Shown: positions 1 through 6,790 of the stretch, piece after piece
Numbering within the stretch: the first letter of the stretch is position 1
Layout of the letters: each line of letters begins with the position of its first letter
Assembly: GCA_937892695.1 (NCBI GenBank)
Contig: CALBJK010000234.1
Location: 1 to 13,243, forward strand
DNA: 13,243 nt
Source: an uncultured Prevotella sp.
GTDB taxonomy: Bacteria; Bacteroidota; Bacteroidia; Bacteroidales; Bacteroidaceae
Direction of reading: 5' to 3'
Translations under genes and position numbers: made by a program
Notes under the pieces: model-generated
Databases searched by the model: none
What the model saw: only the letters and a program-made list of their open reading frames with translations
What the model was told of the DNA's origin: nothing

Positions 1-1336
1 GTCCTTTTATGAATACATTTCCATCAGCGTCCATCAACCCTAAATCTCCTGTATGATACCATCCATCATGGTCGAGTACTTGCTTAGTAGCTTCTTCATT
101 TTTGTAATAGCCTAGCATCACGTTTATTCCTTTGGCCAAAATTTCGCCGGGAACATTCTTGGGGTCAGGACTATCTATCTTTACCTGCATGTGTATCACG
201 GCCTTGCCGCATGAACCTTGTACGAAATCTTTATAGTCTGAATAGCAGATAATAGGGGCACATTCGGTAGCTCCGTATCCCACGGTATATGGGAAGTCTA
301 TCTGTTGCATGAAAGATTCTACCTCATGACTGAAAGCTGCACCGCCTATAATTATTTCGTAGAAATTTCCTCCGAATGCACTTTTCACCTGTTCGCAAAT
401 CTTCTGGTTGATTTTTTTATTCAATACAGGCATGTTGAGAAGGAGTTTCATACGATTATTCTGTATTTTAGGGAACACCTTCTTACGTATTATTTTCTCA
501 ATTACGAGTGGCACTGCTATTATTATTTCTGGCCTTATTTCAGAGAATGCCCTGGCTATAACAGCAGGACTTGGTACTCTAGTGAGATAGAAAATATGGC
601 ATCCGTGCAAGAATTCGAATATGAATTCGAAAGCCATACCATACATGTGAGCCATGGGCAGGATACTGATAACATTTGCTTTACGCCTGATATGTATACC
701 TATAACTTTTTCTGCAAAATCGTAATTACCCCACATGGCCCGATACGGTATCATTACACCCTTTGAGAAGCCGGTTGTCCCACTAGTGTAGTTTATCATT
801 GCAAGTTCGTCCGGACTCTGCTCACGATAATAGTGTACATGTTCTTTTCTGAAATATTTAGGATATTTCTTGCCGAACATTTCGTTCAGATGTTCACGAG
901 CATACGTGAGCTTGTCTGTCCTCGACAGTTTCAGAGAATAGTCTGGAAGATATACGATACCTTCAATATCCTGCATTTTCAGGGCATCTATTGTTGTTGC
1001 TACAAAATCACCGACAAACAACAGCTTAGCTCCGCTGTGGTTCACGATATTATGAATCTGTTCGGCTGTAAATTCATGCAAAATCGGAACTGCCACTGCT
1101 CCATAGGTCAGAGTGGCAAGGAAAGCTACAGCCCACTGTGAACTATTACGTCCACAGATGGCAATTTTGTCGCCTTTTTCCACACCGCTGCTCTCAAACA
1201 TTATGTGCAGCTTCTCTATCTTTCGGGCCACGTCGTGAGTTTGGAGCGTAGCACCTTGAAAATCGGTAAGTGCATCGCAGTCCCAGTTGTCTATTATGCT
1301 CTTTTCGATGAGTGAGTTAAAACTTGGTATTACCAT
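1..1336 (-). CDS. AMP-forming acyl-CoA synthetase, copy A (partial, C-terminus off the left edge)
   Basis: The reading frame starts at ATG 1336-1334 and stays open for 445 codons to base 1, so this gene is cut by the window edge and not broken. It is a member of the AMP-forming adenylate synthetase (ANL) superfamily, closest in style to long-chain fatty acid-CoA ligases, which activate a carboxylic acid with ATP and pass it to CoA. Visible motifs are the P-loop YTSGTTGFSKG (about residues 183-193), the A5 motif YGATECAP and the A7 TGD. The A8/A10 hinge and catalytic lysine region would lie beyond the edge. It follows copy B with a 30-base gap, so the two are probably co-transcribed. An AGGA lies only 2 bases before the ATG, which is closer than ideal. 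By eye the protein is about two thirds identical to copy B, so the pair is a tandem duplication. The exact acyl substrate cannot be read from the sequence. Confidence 0.93.
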   Translation of the reverse strand, partial: MVIPSFNSLIEKSIIDNWDCDALTDFQGATLQTHDVARKIEKLHIMFESSGVEKGDKIAICGRNSSQWAVAFLATLTYGAVAVPILHEFTAEQIHNIVNHSGAKLLFVGDFVATTIDALKMQDIEGIVYLPDYSLKLSRTDKLTYAREHLNEMFGKKYPKYFRKEHVHYYREQSPDELAMINYTSGTTGFSKGVMIPYRAMWGNYDFAEKVIGIHIRRKANVISILPMAHMYGMAFEFIFEFLHGCHIFYLTRVPSPAVIARAFSEIRPEIIIAVPLVIEKIIRKKVFPKIQNNRMKLLLNMPVLNKKINQKICEQVKSAFGGNFYEIIIGGAAFSHEVESFMQQIDFPYTVGYGATECAPIICYSDYKDFVQGSCGKAVIHMQVKIDSPDPKNVPGEILAKGINVMLGYYKNEEATKQVLDHDGWYHTGDLGLMDADGNVFIKG

Positions 1337-1366
1337 CTTCCTGATTTTTATTATATTCTCTAGCTA

Positions 1367-3052
1367 CTACTCGTTTTGGGCCAATGCCGACTCTTTATAT
1401 AAATATCGTTTTATACTTTTCTTGGGAGTTTTCTTGAATTCTTCTTTTTGAATCTCTATGCGCGATATTCTGCTGAATGAGGGCAATGTCTCATTAATAG
1501 ACAAACGGTTTTGTTCCATAACATTTTCGATGTCATTTTCGTCCAAACCTATCTCACTAGTTTCTTCTACATCTGGATATACAAGCGCGACGAGTTTGTC
1601 ACCTCTCTGCACTAGGAGACATTCACCTACCATAGGCATTGAGTTGAGCTTGTCTTCTATCTCTTCTGGATAAACGTTCTGCCCGTTTGCTCCGAGAAGC
1701 ATGTTTTTAATCCGTCCTTTTATATAAATGTGACCGTCTTCGGAGATTGTGGCCGAATCGCCTGTATGAAGCCAACCGTGCTCGTCAATGACCTTGGCTG
1801 TGGCTTCTTCGTTCTTGTAATATCCCTTCATCACATTCATACCACGTGTCAGCAACTCGCCTTCTATATTTGAAGGGTCAGGACTTTCCACTTTGACCTC
1901 CATGTGCTTGACCACAGTTCCACACGAACATGGAAGATACTGCGTATGGTCAGACAGGGTTATCAGAGGTGCCGTTTCTGTTAGACCGTAAGCTATTGTC
2001 ACGGGGAAGTCTATACTTCTCAAGAAATTCTCAATTCTTTTATTCAAGGGAGCACCACCTACGATTATCTCGTAAACTTCACCTCCGAATACAGTCATAA
2101 CCTGTTCGCGTATTTTCTGTTTTATACGTTTGTTCACTACAGGTGTGTTGAGAAGAAGTCTCATGCGGTTAGTCTGTGTGATAGGAAATATTTTCTTACG
2201 GATAATTTTTTCCACTACAAGCGGTACTAACGAGATAAGCCTTGGCTTCACTGAAGCGAAAGCCTCGGCTATCAGCGTTGGGGATGGGAGCCGTGTCAAA
2301 AAGTAGAGGTGACAACCGTTGATCACGCCATATAGAAAGTCGACTGCCAGTCCGTACATGTGAGCCATAGGCAATGAGCAGACTATATTACTGCCAGTTT
2401 TGACATTGCCGTCCATCACAGACAGTATATGGTCAATATTGCTCCATATTGCTCGGTAAGGAAGCATAACTCCCTTTGAGAATCCTGTTGTTCCACTAGT
2501 ATAGTTTATCATTGCTAACTGCTCTGGATCCTCTTCTTTATAGAAATGGACATGCTCTTTGCGATAAAATTTAGGATAACGCTTTCCAAACATCTCATTA
2601 AGATGCTCGCGGGCGTATGTCAGCTGTTCAGCCCTCGAATTAATAAGCGAAAAGTCAGGAATATAGATAATGCCTTCTATGTCGGGCATTGCTTCTGCTT
2701 GTACATGCGTCGCTACGATATCACCAACAAACAGCAGTCTTGCGTCACTGTGGTTGACAATATTATGTATCTGCTCTGAGGTAAATTCGTTCTGTATCGG
2801 AACAGCTACGGCTCCGTAGGTAATGGTTGCAAGAAATGCGACTCCCCAGTGGCTGCTGTTGCGCCCACAGAGAGCTATTTTGTCGCCTTTGTTTATTCCG
2901 CAACTCTCAAATAGGATATGAAGCTTTTCTATTTTCCTAGCGACATCATGAAACTGTAATGTCTTACCCTTATAATCCGTAAAGGCATCTTTGTCCCAAT
3001 TGTCAACGATGCTGTTTTCTATATATGAATTGAGGCTCTTCGTCTTATCCAC
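1367..3052 (-). CDS. AMP-forming acyl-CoA synthetase, copy B (GTG start proposed)
   Basis: Complete ANL-superfamily enzyme of about 561 residues, the usual length for bacterial long-chain acyl-CoA synthetases. It would adenylate a fatty acid and form its CoA thioester in the cytoplasm or at the inner membrane face. Numbered from the GTG start, motifs are YTSGTTGFSKG (184-194), YGLTETAP (355-362), TGD (430-432), the A8 hinge region GANGQNVYPEEIE (454-466) and a basic A10-type end TPKKSIKRYLY near residue 543. The frame is open up to TTG 3106, with an ATG at 3100. I prefer GTG 3052-3050 for two reasons: copy A starts at almost the same aligned place, and a well-formed Bacteroidota promoter (TTTG, 20 bases, TAACTTTG) occupies 3076-3107, inside the longer version. 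There is no Shine-Dalgarno site, only an A/T-rich leader, which is common in this phylum. The gene family is sure; the start is an inference. Confidence 0.92.
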   Translation of the reverse strand: MDKTKSLNSYIENSIVDNWDKDAFTDYKGKTLQFHDVARKIEKLHILFESCGINKGDKIALCGRNSSHWGVAFLATITYGAVAVPIQNEFTSEQIHNIVNHSDARLLFVGDIVATHVQAEAMPDIEGIIYIPDFSLINSRAEQLTYAREHLNEMFGKRYPKFYRKEHVHFYKEEDPEQLAMINYTSGTTGFSKGVMLPYRAIWSNIDHILSVMDGNVKTGSNIVCSLPMAHMYGLAVDFLYGVINGCHLYFLTRLPSPTLIAEAFASVKPRLISLVPLVVEKIIRKKIFPITQTNRMRLLLNTPVVNKRIKQKIREQVMTVFGGEVYEIIVGGAPLNKRIENFLRSIDFPVTIAYGLTETAPLITLSDHTQYLPCSCGTVVKHMEVKVESPDPSNIEGELLTRGMNVMKGYYKNEEATAKVIDEHGWLHTGDSATISEDGHIYIKGRIKNMLLGANGQNVYPEEIEDKLNSMPMVGECLLVQRGDKLVALVYPDVEETSEIGLDENDIENVMEQNRLSINETLPSFSRISRIEIQKEEFKKTPKKSIKRYLYKESALAQNE

Positions 3053-3075
3053 TGCACAATTTAATAAATTCTGTG

Positions 3076-3107
3076 CAAAGTTAATACCTTCCTTGCACAT
3101 TGCCAAA
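3076..3107 (-). promoter_or_regulatory. Bacteroidota-type promoter for the acyl-CoA synthetase pair
   Basis: On the minus strand TTTG (3107-3104) is followed after 20 bases by TAACTTTG (3083-3076). This matches the known primary sigma pattern of Bacteroidota: TTTG near -33 and TAnnTTTG near -7, with about 19-21 bases between. Transcription would start near 3070, giving a leader of roughly 18 bases before the proposed GTG at 3052. The site would exclude the upstream ATG 3100 and TTG 3106 from the transcript. Confidence 0.6.
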
Positions 3108-3142
3108 TGTAGTGTGCAGTATTTTATATTTTTAAAAAGTTA

Positions 3143-3158
3143 TTGTTGGATTGTTGGA
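3143..3158. repeat. Two tandem copies of TTGTTGGA
   Basis: Two exact head-to-tail copies of an 8-base unit lie in the A/T-rich gap between the EamA gene and the acyl-CoA synthetase pair, about 36 bases upstream of the -33 element of the promoter at 3076-3107. The spacing would suit a regulator binding site, but a chance repeat in low-complexity sequence is equally possible. The rest of the gap (3108-3230) shows only a weak, long-looped inverted repeat and no convincing terminator. Confidence 0.3.
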
Positions 3159-3230
3159 TACTTTCTCAACATTACAATAATAATAACCAAATGCTTTGCC
3201 AATAACTCACTGTTGTAATCTAAAAATCTT

Positions 3231-4148
3231 TCACCTACTGCCAATGTACAAAAACAGCATTCCAAGGAGTACTAAGAGCAGGTCGATGGCTTTACCTTTG
3301 AGGTTTTTCTCATGGAAAATCAGTGCTCCAAACAAGAAGCTTACAATTACGCTACCGCGACGAACCATAGATACAACCGAAATCATCGCATCTGGCAGAC
3401 TCAATGAATAGAAATAAAGAAAATCGGCTGCACTAAGGAAAACACTAATGAGGACTATACTCCATCGCCATTTAAACGGAGTTGAGACTCTACGTTTGGG
3501 AAGCCAAACAACAAGCATGACTATTCCCATCATGACCGATTGGTAGACATTGTACCAACTTTGTACTGCCATACGTGGAAGCCCCAACCCACCGTCGACA
3601 TACGAAGCCATTAAGTATTTGTCGTACAACCCACTAATTGCCCCCATGACAGCTGCAAGAACTAGAAAGTAAATCCATCTGTCATGTTTGAAATCTATGC
3701 CTTCTTTTCGACTGCTACGATTGAGCAGAACAAATGATGCCATAGCTAATACAACGCCTATCCATTGATAAATATTAAGTCTTTCGCCATATACGACAAC
3801 AGCACCTATGAGTACCAAAACTGGGCGTGTAGCATTTATTGGGCCTACTATTGTTATTGGCAGATGCTTCATTGCGTAGTAGCCGAATATCCATGACAGC
3901 AAGACGATGATGCTCTTTAGAATTATGTATTTCTGGCCTTCCCATCCGCTGTCTGGAACATAAAAATCACTTCCATCAAGCATAGATGTTGCTGACGACA
4001 GAAATACGAACGGCATGAAAATCGCTGCACAAATGACAGTATTGATGAACAATACCGGCAGAACGGCGTTACCATTTAATGACCGTTTCTTAAAAACATC
4101 ATAGAAACCGAGCAAGCCGGCGGAGAGAAAGGCGAAGAGAAGCCACAT
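3231..4148 (-). CDS. EamA/DMT-superfamily transporter
   Basis: Inner-membrane protein of about 305 residues, nearly all hydrophobic helices (around ten), typical of the drug/metabolite transporter superfamily with two EamA repeats. Paired features support this: the first half ends with a helix around RPVLVLIGAVVVYGERL and the second half with RRGSVIVSFLFGALIFHEK, the usual internal repeat with a Gly/Ala-rich helix followed by an acidic residue. EamA proteins export or import small metabolites such as amino acids or sugars; the substrate cannot be told here. The frame opens at TTG 4157, but ATG 4148 leaves the usual short hydrophobic N-terminus (MWLLFAFLSAGLLGFYD) and is preferred. It starts 15 bases after the truA stop and appears to be the last gene of the operon. 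Confidence 0.88.
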   Translation of the reverse strand: MWLLFAFLSAGLLGFYDVFKKRSLNGNAVLPVLFINTVICAAIFMPFVFLSSATSMLDGSDFYVPDSGWEGQKYIILKSIIVLLSWIFGYYAMKHLPITIVGPINATRPVLVLIGAVVVYGERLNIYQWIGVVLAMASFVLLNRSSRKEGIDFKHDRWIYFLVLAAVMGAISGLYDKYLMASYVDGGLGLPRMAVQSWYNVYQSVMMGIVMLVVWLPKRRVSTPFKWRWSIVLISVFLSAADFLYFYSLSLPDAMISVVSMVRRGSVIVSFLFGALIFHEKNLKGKAIDLLLVLLGMLFLYIGSR

Positions 4149-4163
4149 AAGAAACAACTTTTA

Positions 4164-4901
4164 TCAGAATCCGTATTGTATATTTTCCAAAAACAGGGCG
4201 TTGCCAGGCATACTCTCACCTGCAGCCGAACGATTGCGCCCTGCTATGATACTGTCAAAGTCAGAAATGGTAATGCGGTGTCTTCCGACCTCTATTAAGG
4301 TCCCGACAACAGCTCTCACCATATTGCGCAAAAATCTGTTGGCCGAAATACGAAAATGCCAGCAATAATCATTGTCTTGTATCCATCTGGCTTCAGAAAC
4401 ATTGCAAATTGTAGTCTTCACATCGGTATGTGCTTTGCAGAATGCTCCGAAGTCTGAAACTTCTAAAAGATGGGTCGCGGCTTCGTTCATCAAAGTAAAA
4501 TCTATATTATAATGAAGCTCACAAGAATAATGTCGGCAAAACGGATCTTTTCTTGTATGGACATAATAATGATAAGTGCGCGATAGTGCACTGAAACGGG
4601 CATGAACTTCTGACGGTACATTTCGGACTGAATAGACCGCTATATCGCGTGGAAGAATCCTATTCAGTCGGTAAGCCAATTGCCTACAATCTACAGATTG
4701 TTCGCAATCGAAATGCGCAACCATCACGCGTGCGTGGACTCCGCTGTCTGTCCTGCCTGCCCCTACTACCGGCAACTCGACCCTTAAAATCTTTGACAAC
4801 GAGATCTGAAGCGTCTCTTGTACCGAAATGCCATTAGGCTGTATCTGCCAACCGTGATACCGTGTTCCGTCGTATGAAAGATAGATAAAATAACGTTTCA
4901 T
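4164..4901 (-). CDS. truA: tRNA pseudouridine(38-40) synthase TruA
   Basis: Isomerises uridines 38, 39 and 40 in the anticodon stem-loop of many tRNAs. The protein is 245 residues, normal for the family. The catalytic aspartate motif GAGRTDSGVHA is present, with Asp52 as the nucleophile, preceded by the typical N-terminus YLSYDGTRYHGWQIQPNG. The C-terminal region has the family stretch FLRNMVRAVVGTLIEVG. The ATG overlaps the TGA of the upstream gene (ATGA, 4898-4901), and an AGGAAAGGAAG stretch sits just upstream, so translation is coupled. It belongs to the operon that starts with the small secreted protein and sigma factor, and the EamA gene follows 15 bases later. No missing residues were noticed. 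Confidence 0.97.
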   Translation of the reverse strand: MKRYFIYLSYDGTRYHGWQIQPNGISVQETLQISLSKILRVELPVVGAGRTDSGVHARVMVAHFDCEQSVDCRQLAYRLNRILPRDIAVYSVRNVPSEVHARFSALSRTYHYYVHTRKDPFCRHYSCELHYNIDFTLMNEAATHLLEVSDFGAFCKAHTDVKTTICNVSEARWIQDNDYCWHFRISANRFLRNMVRAVVGTLIEVGRHRITISDFDSIIAGRNRSAAGESMPGNALFLENIQYGF

Positions 4902-5353
4902 CTTCCTTTCCTCATTCTGTCATGCCTGGCTGCCCGGTTGAACATTTGACGGTGGAATTTGTCTTCTGACCTTAAAATCCTGAAAACTTTTGAGGCCGGA
5001 AGTATTTTCAAGAACTTGTTGTGATAGCTCTGCTGTATCTTCTTGATTTCAATATCAATCTGGTCGTGCCTTTTTATGGCTTGTGCACAAGCTTTGTCAT
5101 TTGATGTATCGACAAGCCTATAGCGACGATCTTCACCGAAATAAGCCATCTGTTTCTTACGCATTTCACGATAAACTGGGAAAAAAACAGATGATTCATA
5201 AGGCGATAGGCAGGCATCTTGAGCGATAAACTGTTCGAGGTCAGCCTCAAACTTATTTGGATCAAATTTCCGATGCCTCTGTCCGTATACTAAGGATACG
5301 CACAAGCAAGAAACCAGCAAGAAAAATATCGTTCTTTTCACTGTATACTTCAT
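4898..5353 (-). CDS. Secreted Spy/CnrX-like helical protein of an ECF sigma operon
   Basis: Protein of 151 residues with a signal peptide (hydrophobic segment about 8-22, cleavage likely after VYG at residue 24), so it should be periplasmic. The mature part is highly charged and predicted helical, with LEQFIAQDACLSPYESSVFFPVYREMRKKQ, then a middle helix and LPASKVFRILRSEDKFHRQMF, and a basic tail. This layout resembles small Bacteroidota periplasmic proteins related in shape to Spy/CpxP and to the metal sensor CnrX. That likeness is by pattern only. The start codon directly abuts the stop of the upstream membrane protein (TAA then ATG, 5356-5351), and its own stop overlaps the truA start. The position after a sigma factor and putative anti-sigma gene suggests an envelope sensor or stress target. 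There are two cysteines in the signal region and two in the mature part. Confidence 0.8.
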   Translation of the reverse strand: MKYTVKRTIFFLLVSCLCVSLVYGQRHRKFDPNKFEADLEQFIAQDACLSPYESSVFFPVYREMRKKQMAYFGEDRRYRLVDTSNDKACAQAIKRHDQIDIEIKKIQQSYHNKFLKILPASKVFRILRSEDKFHRQMFNRAARHDRMRKGR

Positions 5354-5728
5354 TTAATAATTAGACACAAGGGCATAGATGTCGTCATTGTCCATCATCG
5401 CATTGTCGGCCATGGCATCAACAGCACTGTATGATGATGCCGCCGGATAGCTATTGGCATTGTTGTTGGCGGTTGAATTATTAAGACTGCTGTCTTTACT
5501 AAAGTAAGCCAATAAGCCGAATACTATTCCTAAAATGCAAGCCGCAGCCAATAAAGGTCTTAGCGCACGCATAAATATAGACTTGCCCGATTTCCCGACG
5601 GACTGAGCTTTTTCTTCATTTATCCGGCATATCATACGAGACTCGAAGTCAGCAAAATATCCGTCAGGAACCTTAAAAGGGTTAGCCTTGCCAAAGTTCA
5701 CCTCTAAAAACTTTTCGTCAGTCTCCAT
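5354..5728 (-). CDS. Small single-pass membrane protein, putative anti-sigma factor
   Basis: Protein of 124 residues with a short cytoplasmic N-terminus, one membrane helix at about residues 55-76, and a periplasmic tail rich in Asn, Ser and Ala (78-115) ending in an acidic DDIYALVSNY. The N-terminal stretch NPFKVPDGYFADFESRM (about 17-32) is a recurrent motif in small proteins encoded right after ECF sigma factors in Bacteroidota. The zinc-binding HxxxCxxC motif of the ZAS anti-sigma class is absent, so if it is an anti-sigma factor it is a non-zinc type. It lies 43 bases after the sigma factor stop and directly abuts the periplasmic protein gene, an order like cnrH-cnrY-cnrX in function though not in sequence. 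The function is inferred from context. Confidence 0.75.
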   Translation of the reverse strand: METDEKFLEVNFGKANPFKVPDGYFADFESRMICRINEEKAQSVGKSGKSIFMRALRPLLAAACILGIVFGLLAYFSKDSSLNNSTANNNANSYPAASSYSAVDAMADNAMMDNDDIYALVSNY

Positions 5729-5771
5729 AACTATTCACTTTATTATTATGACGTAATAACAGGACAAAGGT

Positions 5772-6278
5772 TTAATCATGAGTCTTAAAATATTCGGTTA
5801 TTTTCTTAACAGCAATATGATAGCTGGCTTTCAGCGATCCTTCGCTGGTGTCTAGCAAAACGCTCATTTCTGAATATTTCATTTCATCATAGTATCTGAG
5901 ATTGAAGACAAGTCTCTGAACATCAGGCAAAGTGGATATTGCTTCTTGAAGTAGAGCTTGAGTGTGATCGCCATCAAAATATCGGTCGGCAAGAAGATGG
6001 CTTGCTATTCCGTTGTCACATTCCATATTCAAAGAAACAGACTGATGCTGCCTTCGTAAGAAATCCAACGATTCATTTACAGCAATACGGTACAGCCATG
6101 TGGAAATCTTCGATTTGTTTTTAAAATCATCGAGATTGTTCCACGCTTTTATGAAAACATTTTGAAGAATGTCGTTTGCATCGTCGTGAGTAAGGACAAT
6201 ACGGCGGATTTTCCAATACAAAGGTTCGCTGTATTTCTTTACAATATCAGAAAAATCCTTCCGTCTATTGACCTCCAT
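5772..6278 (-). CDS. ECF-family RNA polymerase sigma factor
   Basis: Sigma-70 family, extracytoplasmic function class, 168 residues, with only regions 2 and 4. Region 2 includes DANDILQNVFIKAWNNLDDF (33-52) for core binding and STWLYRIAVNESLDFLRR (59-76) for -10 recognition. Region 4 runs about 113-164 with LPDVQRLVFNLRYYDEMKYSEMS and a helix-turn-helix around LLDTSEGSLKASYHIAVKKI. It would redirect RNA polymerase to a small regulon when freed from its anti-sigma partner, probably the next gene. It follows the small secreted protein gene by 21 bases and shows no clear Shine-Dalgarno site. The ATG at 6278 gives a standard N-terminus. The target promoter sequence cannot be inferred with confidence. 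Confidence 0.96.
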   Translation of the reverse strand: MEVNRRKDFSDIVKKYSEPLYWKIRRIVLTHDDANDILQNVFIKAWNNLDDFKNKSKISTWLYRIAVNESLDFLRRQHQSVSLNMECDNGIASHLLADRYFDGDHTQALLQEAISTLPDVQRLVFNLRYYDEMKYSEMSVLLDTSEGSLKASYHIAVKKITEYFKTHD

Positions 6279-6299
6279 GGTGCAATAAAAACAGTATTA

Positions 6300-6614
6300 T
6301 CAGCGTAAGGAAATCTTACGTACAGTCTTTCCTACCTTTATAATATAGCATCCTTTGGGTAGATTCAGCTCTATCCGCTTGTCTGGACTGTCAATTTTAC
6401 GGCTAAACACCCTTACACCGGCCACATTGTAAATGGAAAGTGTCTGGCCGTTGGCACCTGTCACGCGAACAATCGATTCGGTTACAGAAATGCCGATGTC
6501 GTGTACGCCGTTCTCTATTATTTCCAATTCAGCATTGGCGTATGCTTCGGCATGAGCCGGCACCGCACATATACATGACATCATCAATCCTATAGAGTAA
6601 ATGTATTTTACCAT
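6300..6614 (-). CDS. Small secreted protein resembling an isolated type IX sorting (CTD) domain
   Basis: Protein of 104 residues: a signal peptide (residues 1-22, ending AHA) followed by about 80 residues. Residues 45-104 read like the beta-sandwich C-terminal domain used as a sorting signal by the type IX secretion system in Bacteroidota: a strand and Asn/Gly turn, LSIYNVAGVRVFSRKI, then LNLPKGCYIIKVGKTVRKI at the end. Normally this domain sits at the C-terminus of a large cargo; here almost nothing precedes it. It is the first gene of the sigma factor operon and has its own promoter-like site at 6720-6727 with a leader of about 100 bases. It could be a remnant of a larger protein, a surface-anchored small protein or a signal sensed by the sigma system. 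The domain call is by pattern; the role is unknown. Confidence 0.75.
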   Translation of the reverse strand: MVKYIYSIGLMMSCICAVPAHAEAYANAELEIIENGVHDIGISVTESIVRVTGANGQTLSIYNVAGVRVFSRKIDSPDKRIELNLPKGCYIIKVGKTVRKISLR

Positions 6615-6672
6615 ATAAATAATCTTTAGAAAATAAAACGCGCTTTATATTCTTGTAGAAGAGCTGCACTCG

Positions 6673-6698
6673 GCAATTTGAAAGCTAACTTTCATTGC
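6673..6698 (-). other. Possible leader hairpin ahead of the sigma factor operon
   Basis: GAAAG (6680-6684) and CTTTC (6689-6693) pair around a 4-base loop, and GCAAT (6673-6677) pairs with ATTGC (6694-6698) after a 2-base bulge. In the minus-strand transcript this would form a ten-pair stem inside the 5' leader of the first operon gene. No known riboswitch was recognised. Confidence 0.3.
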
Positions 6699-6710
6699 AT
6701 TCGCTTGCTT

Positions 6711-6727
6711 TATCTTTCGCAAAGATA
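6711..6727 (-). promoter_or_regulatory. Promoter -7 element within a palindrome, for the sigma factor operon
   Basis: The minus strand reads TATCTTTG (6727-6720), a match to the Bacteroidota -7 consensus TAnnTTTG. It lies within the perfect inverted repeat TATCTTT-CGC-AAAGATA (6711-6727), so the same bases could be a regulator site. No TTTG is seen at -33, only a T-rich stretch. The remainder of the 176-base gap 6615-6790 holds the leader and an A/T-rich tract after rnz; no intrinsic terminator was seen there. Confidence 0.5.
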
Positions 6728-6790
6728 AGCAAAATAGTTGGTAAAATACATCCTATCACGCTTTTTTGATATTTTATTAAAATTATTTAA

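Noticed and set aside
305..1141. Plus-strand open frames antisense to acyl-CoA synthetase copy A
   Set aside because: Their residues are rich in Phe, Tyr, His and Cys without family features and lie opposite a clear coding frame; they are shadows.
1..1336. Suspicion that acyl-CoA synthetase copy A is a pseudogene, since no complete frame ends within the window
   Set aside because: Translation of the minus strand from 1336 is open without stop or shift to base 1 and aligns with copy B throughout, so it is only cut by the window edge.
3168..3222. Inverted repeat ATTACAA/TTGTAAT after the EamA gene as a terminator
   Set aside because: The stem is only seven A/T-rich pairs with a loop of over 30 bases and no T-run at the right place.
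4649..4837. Small plus-strand open frame within truA
   Set aside because: It is opposite the catalytic region of TruA, and the conserved motif is on the minus strand.
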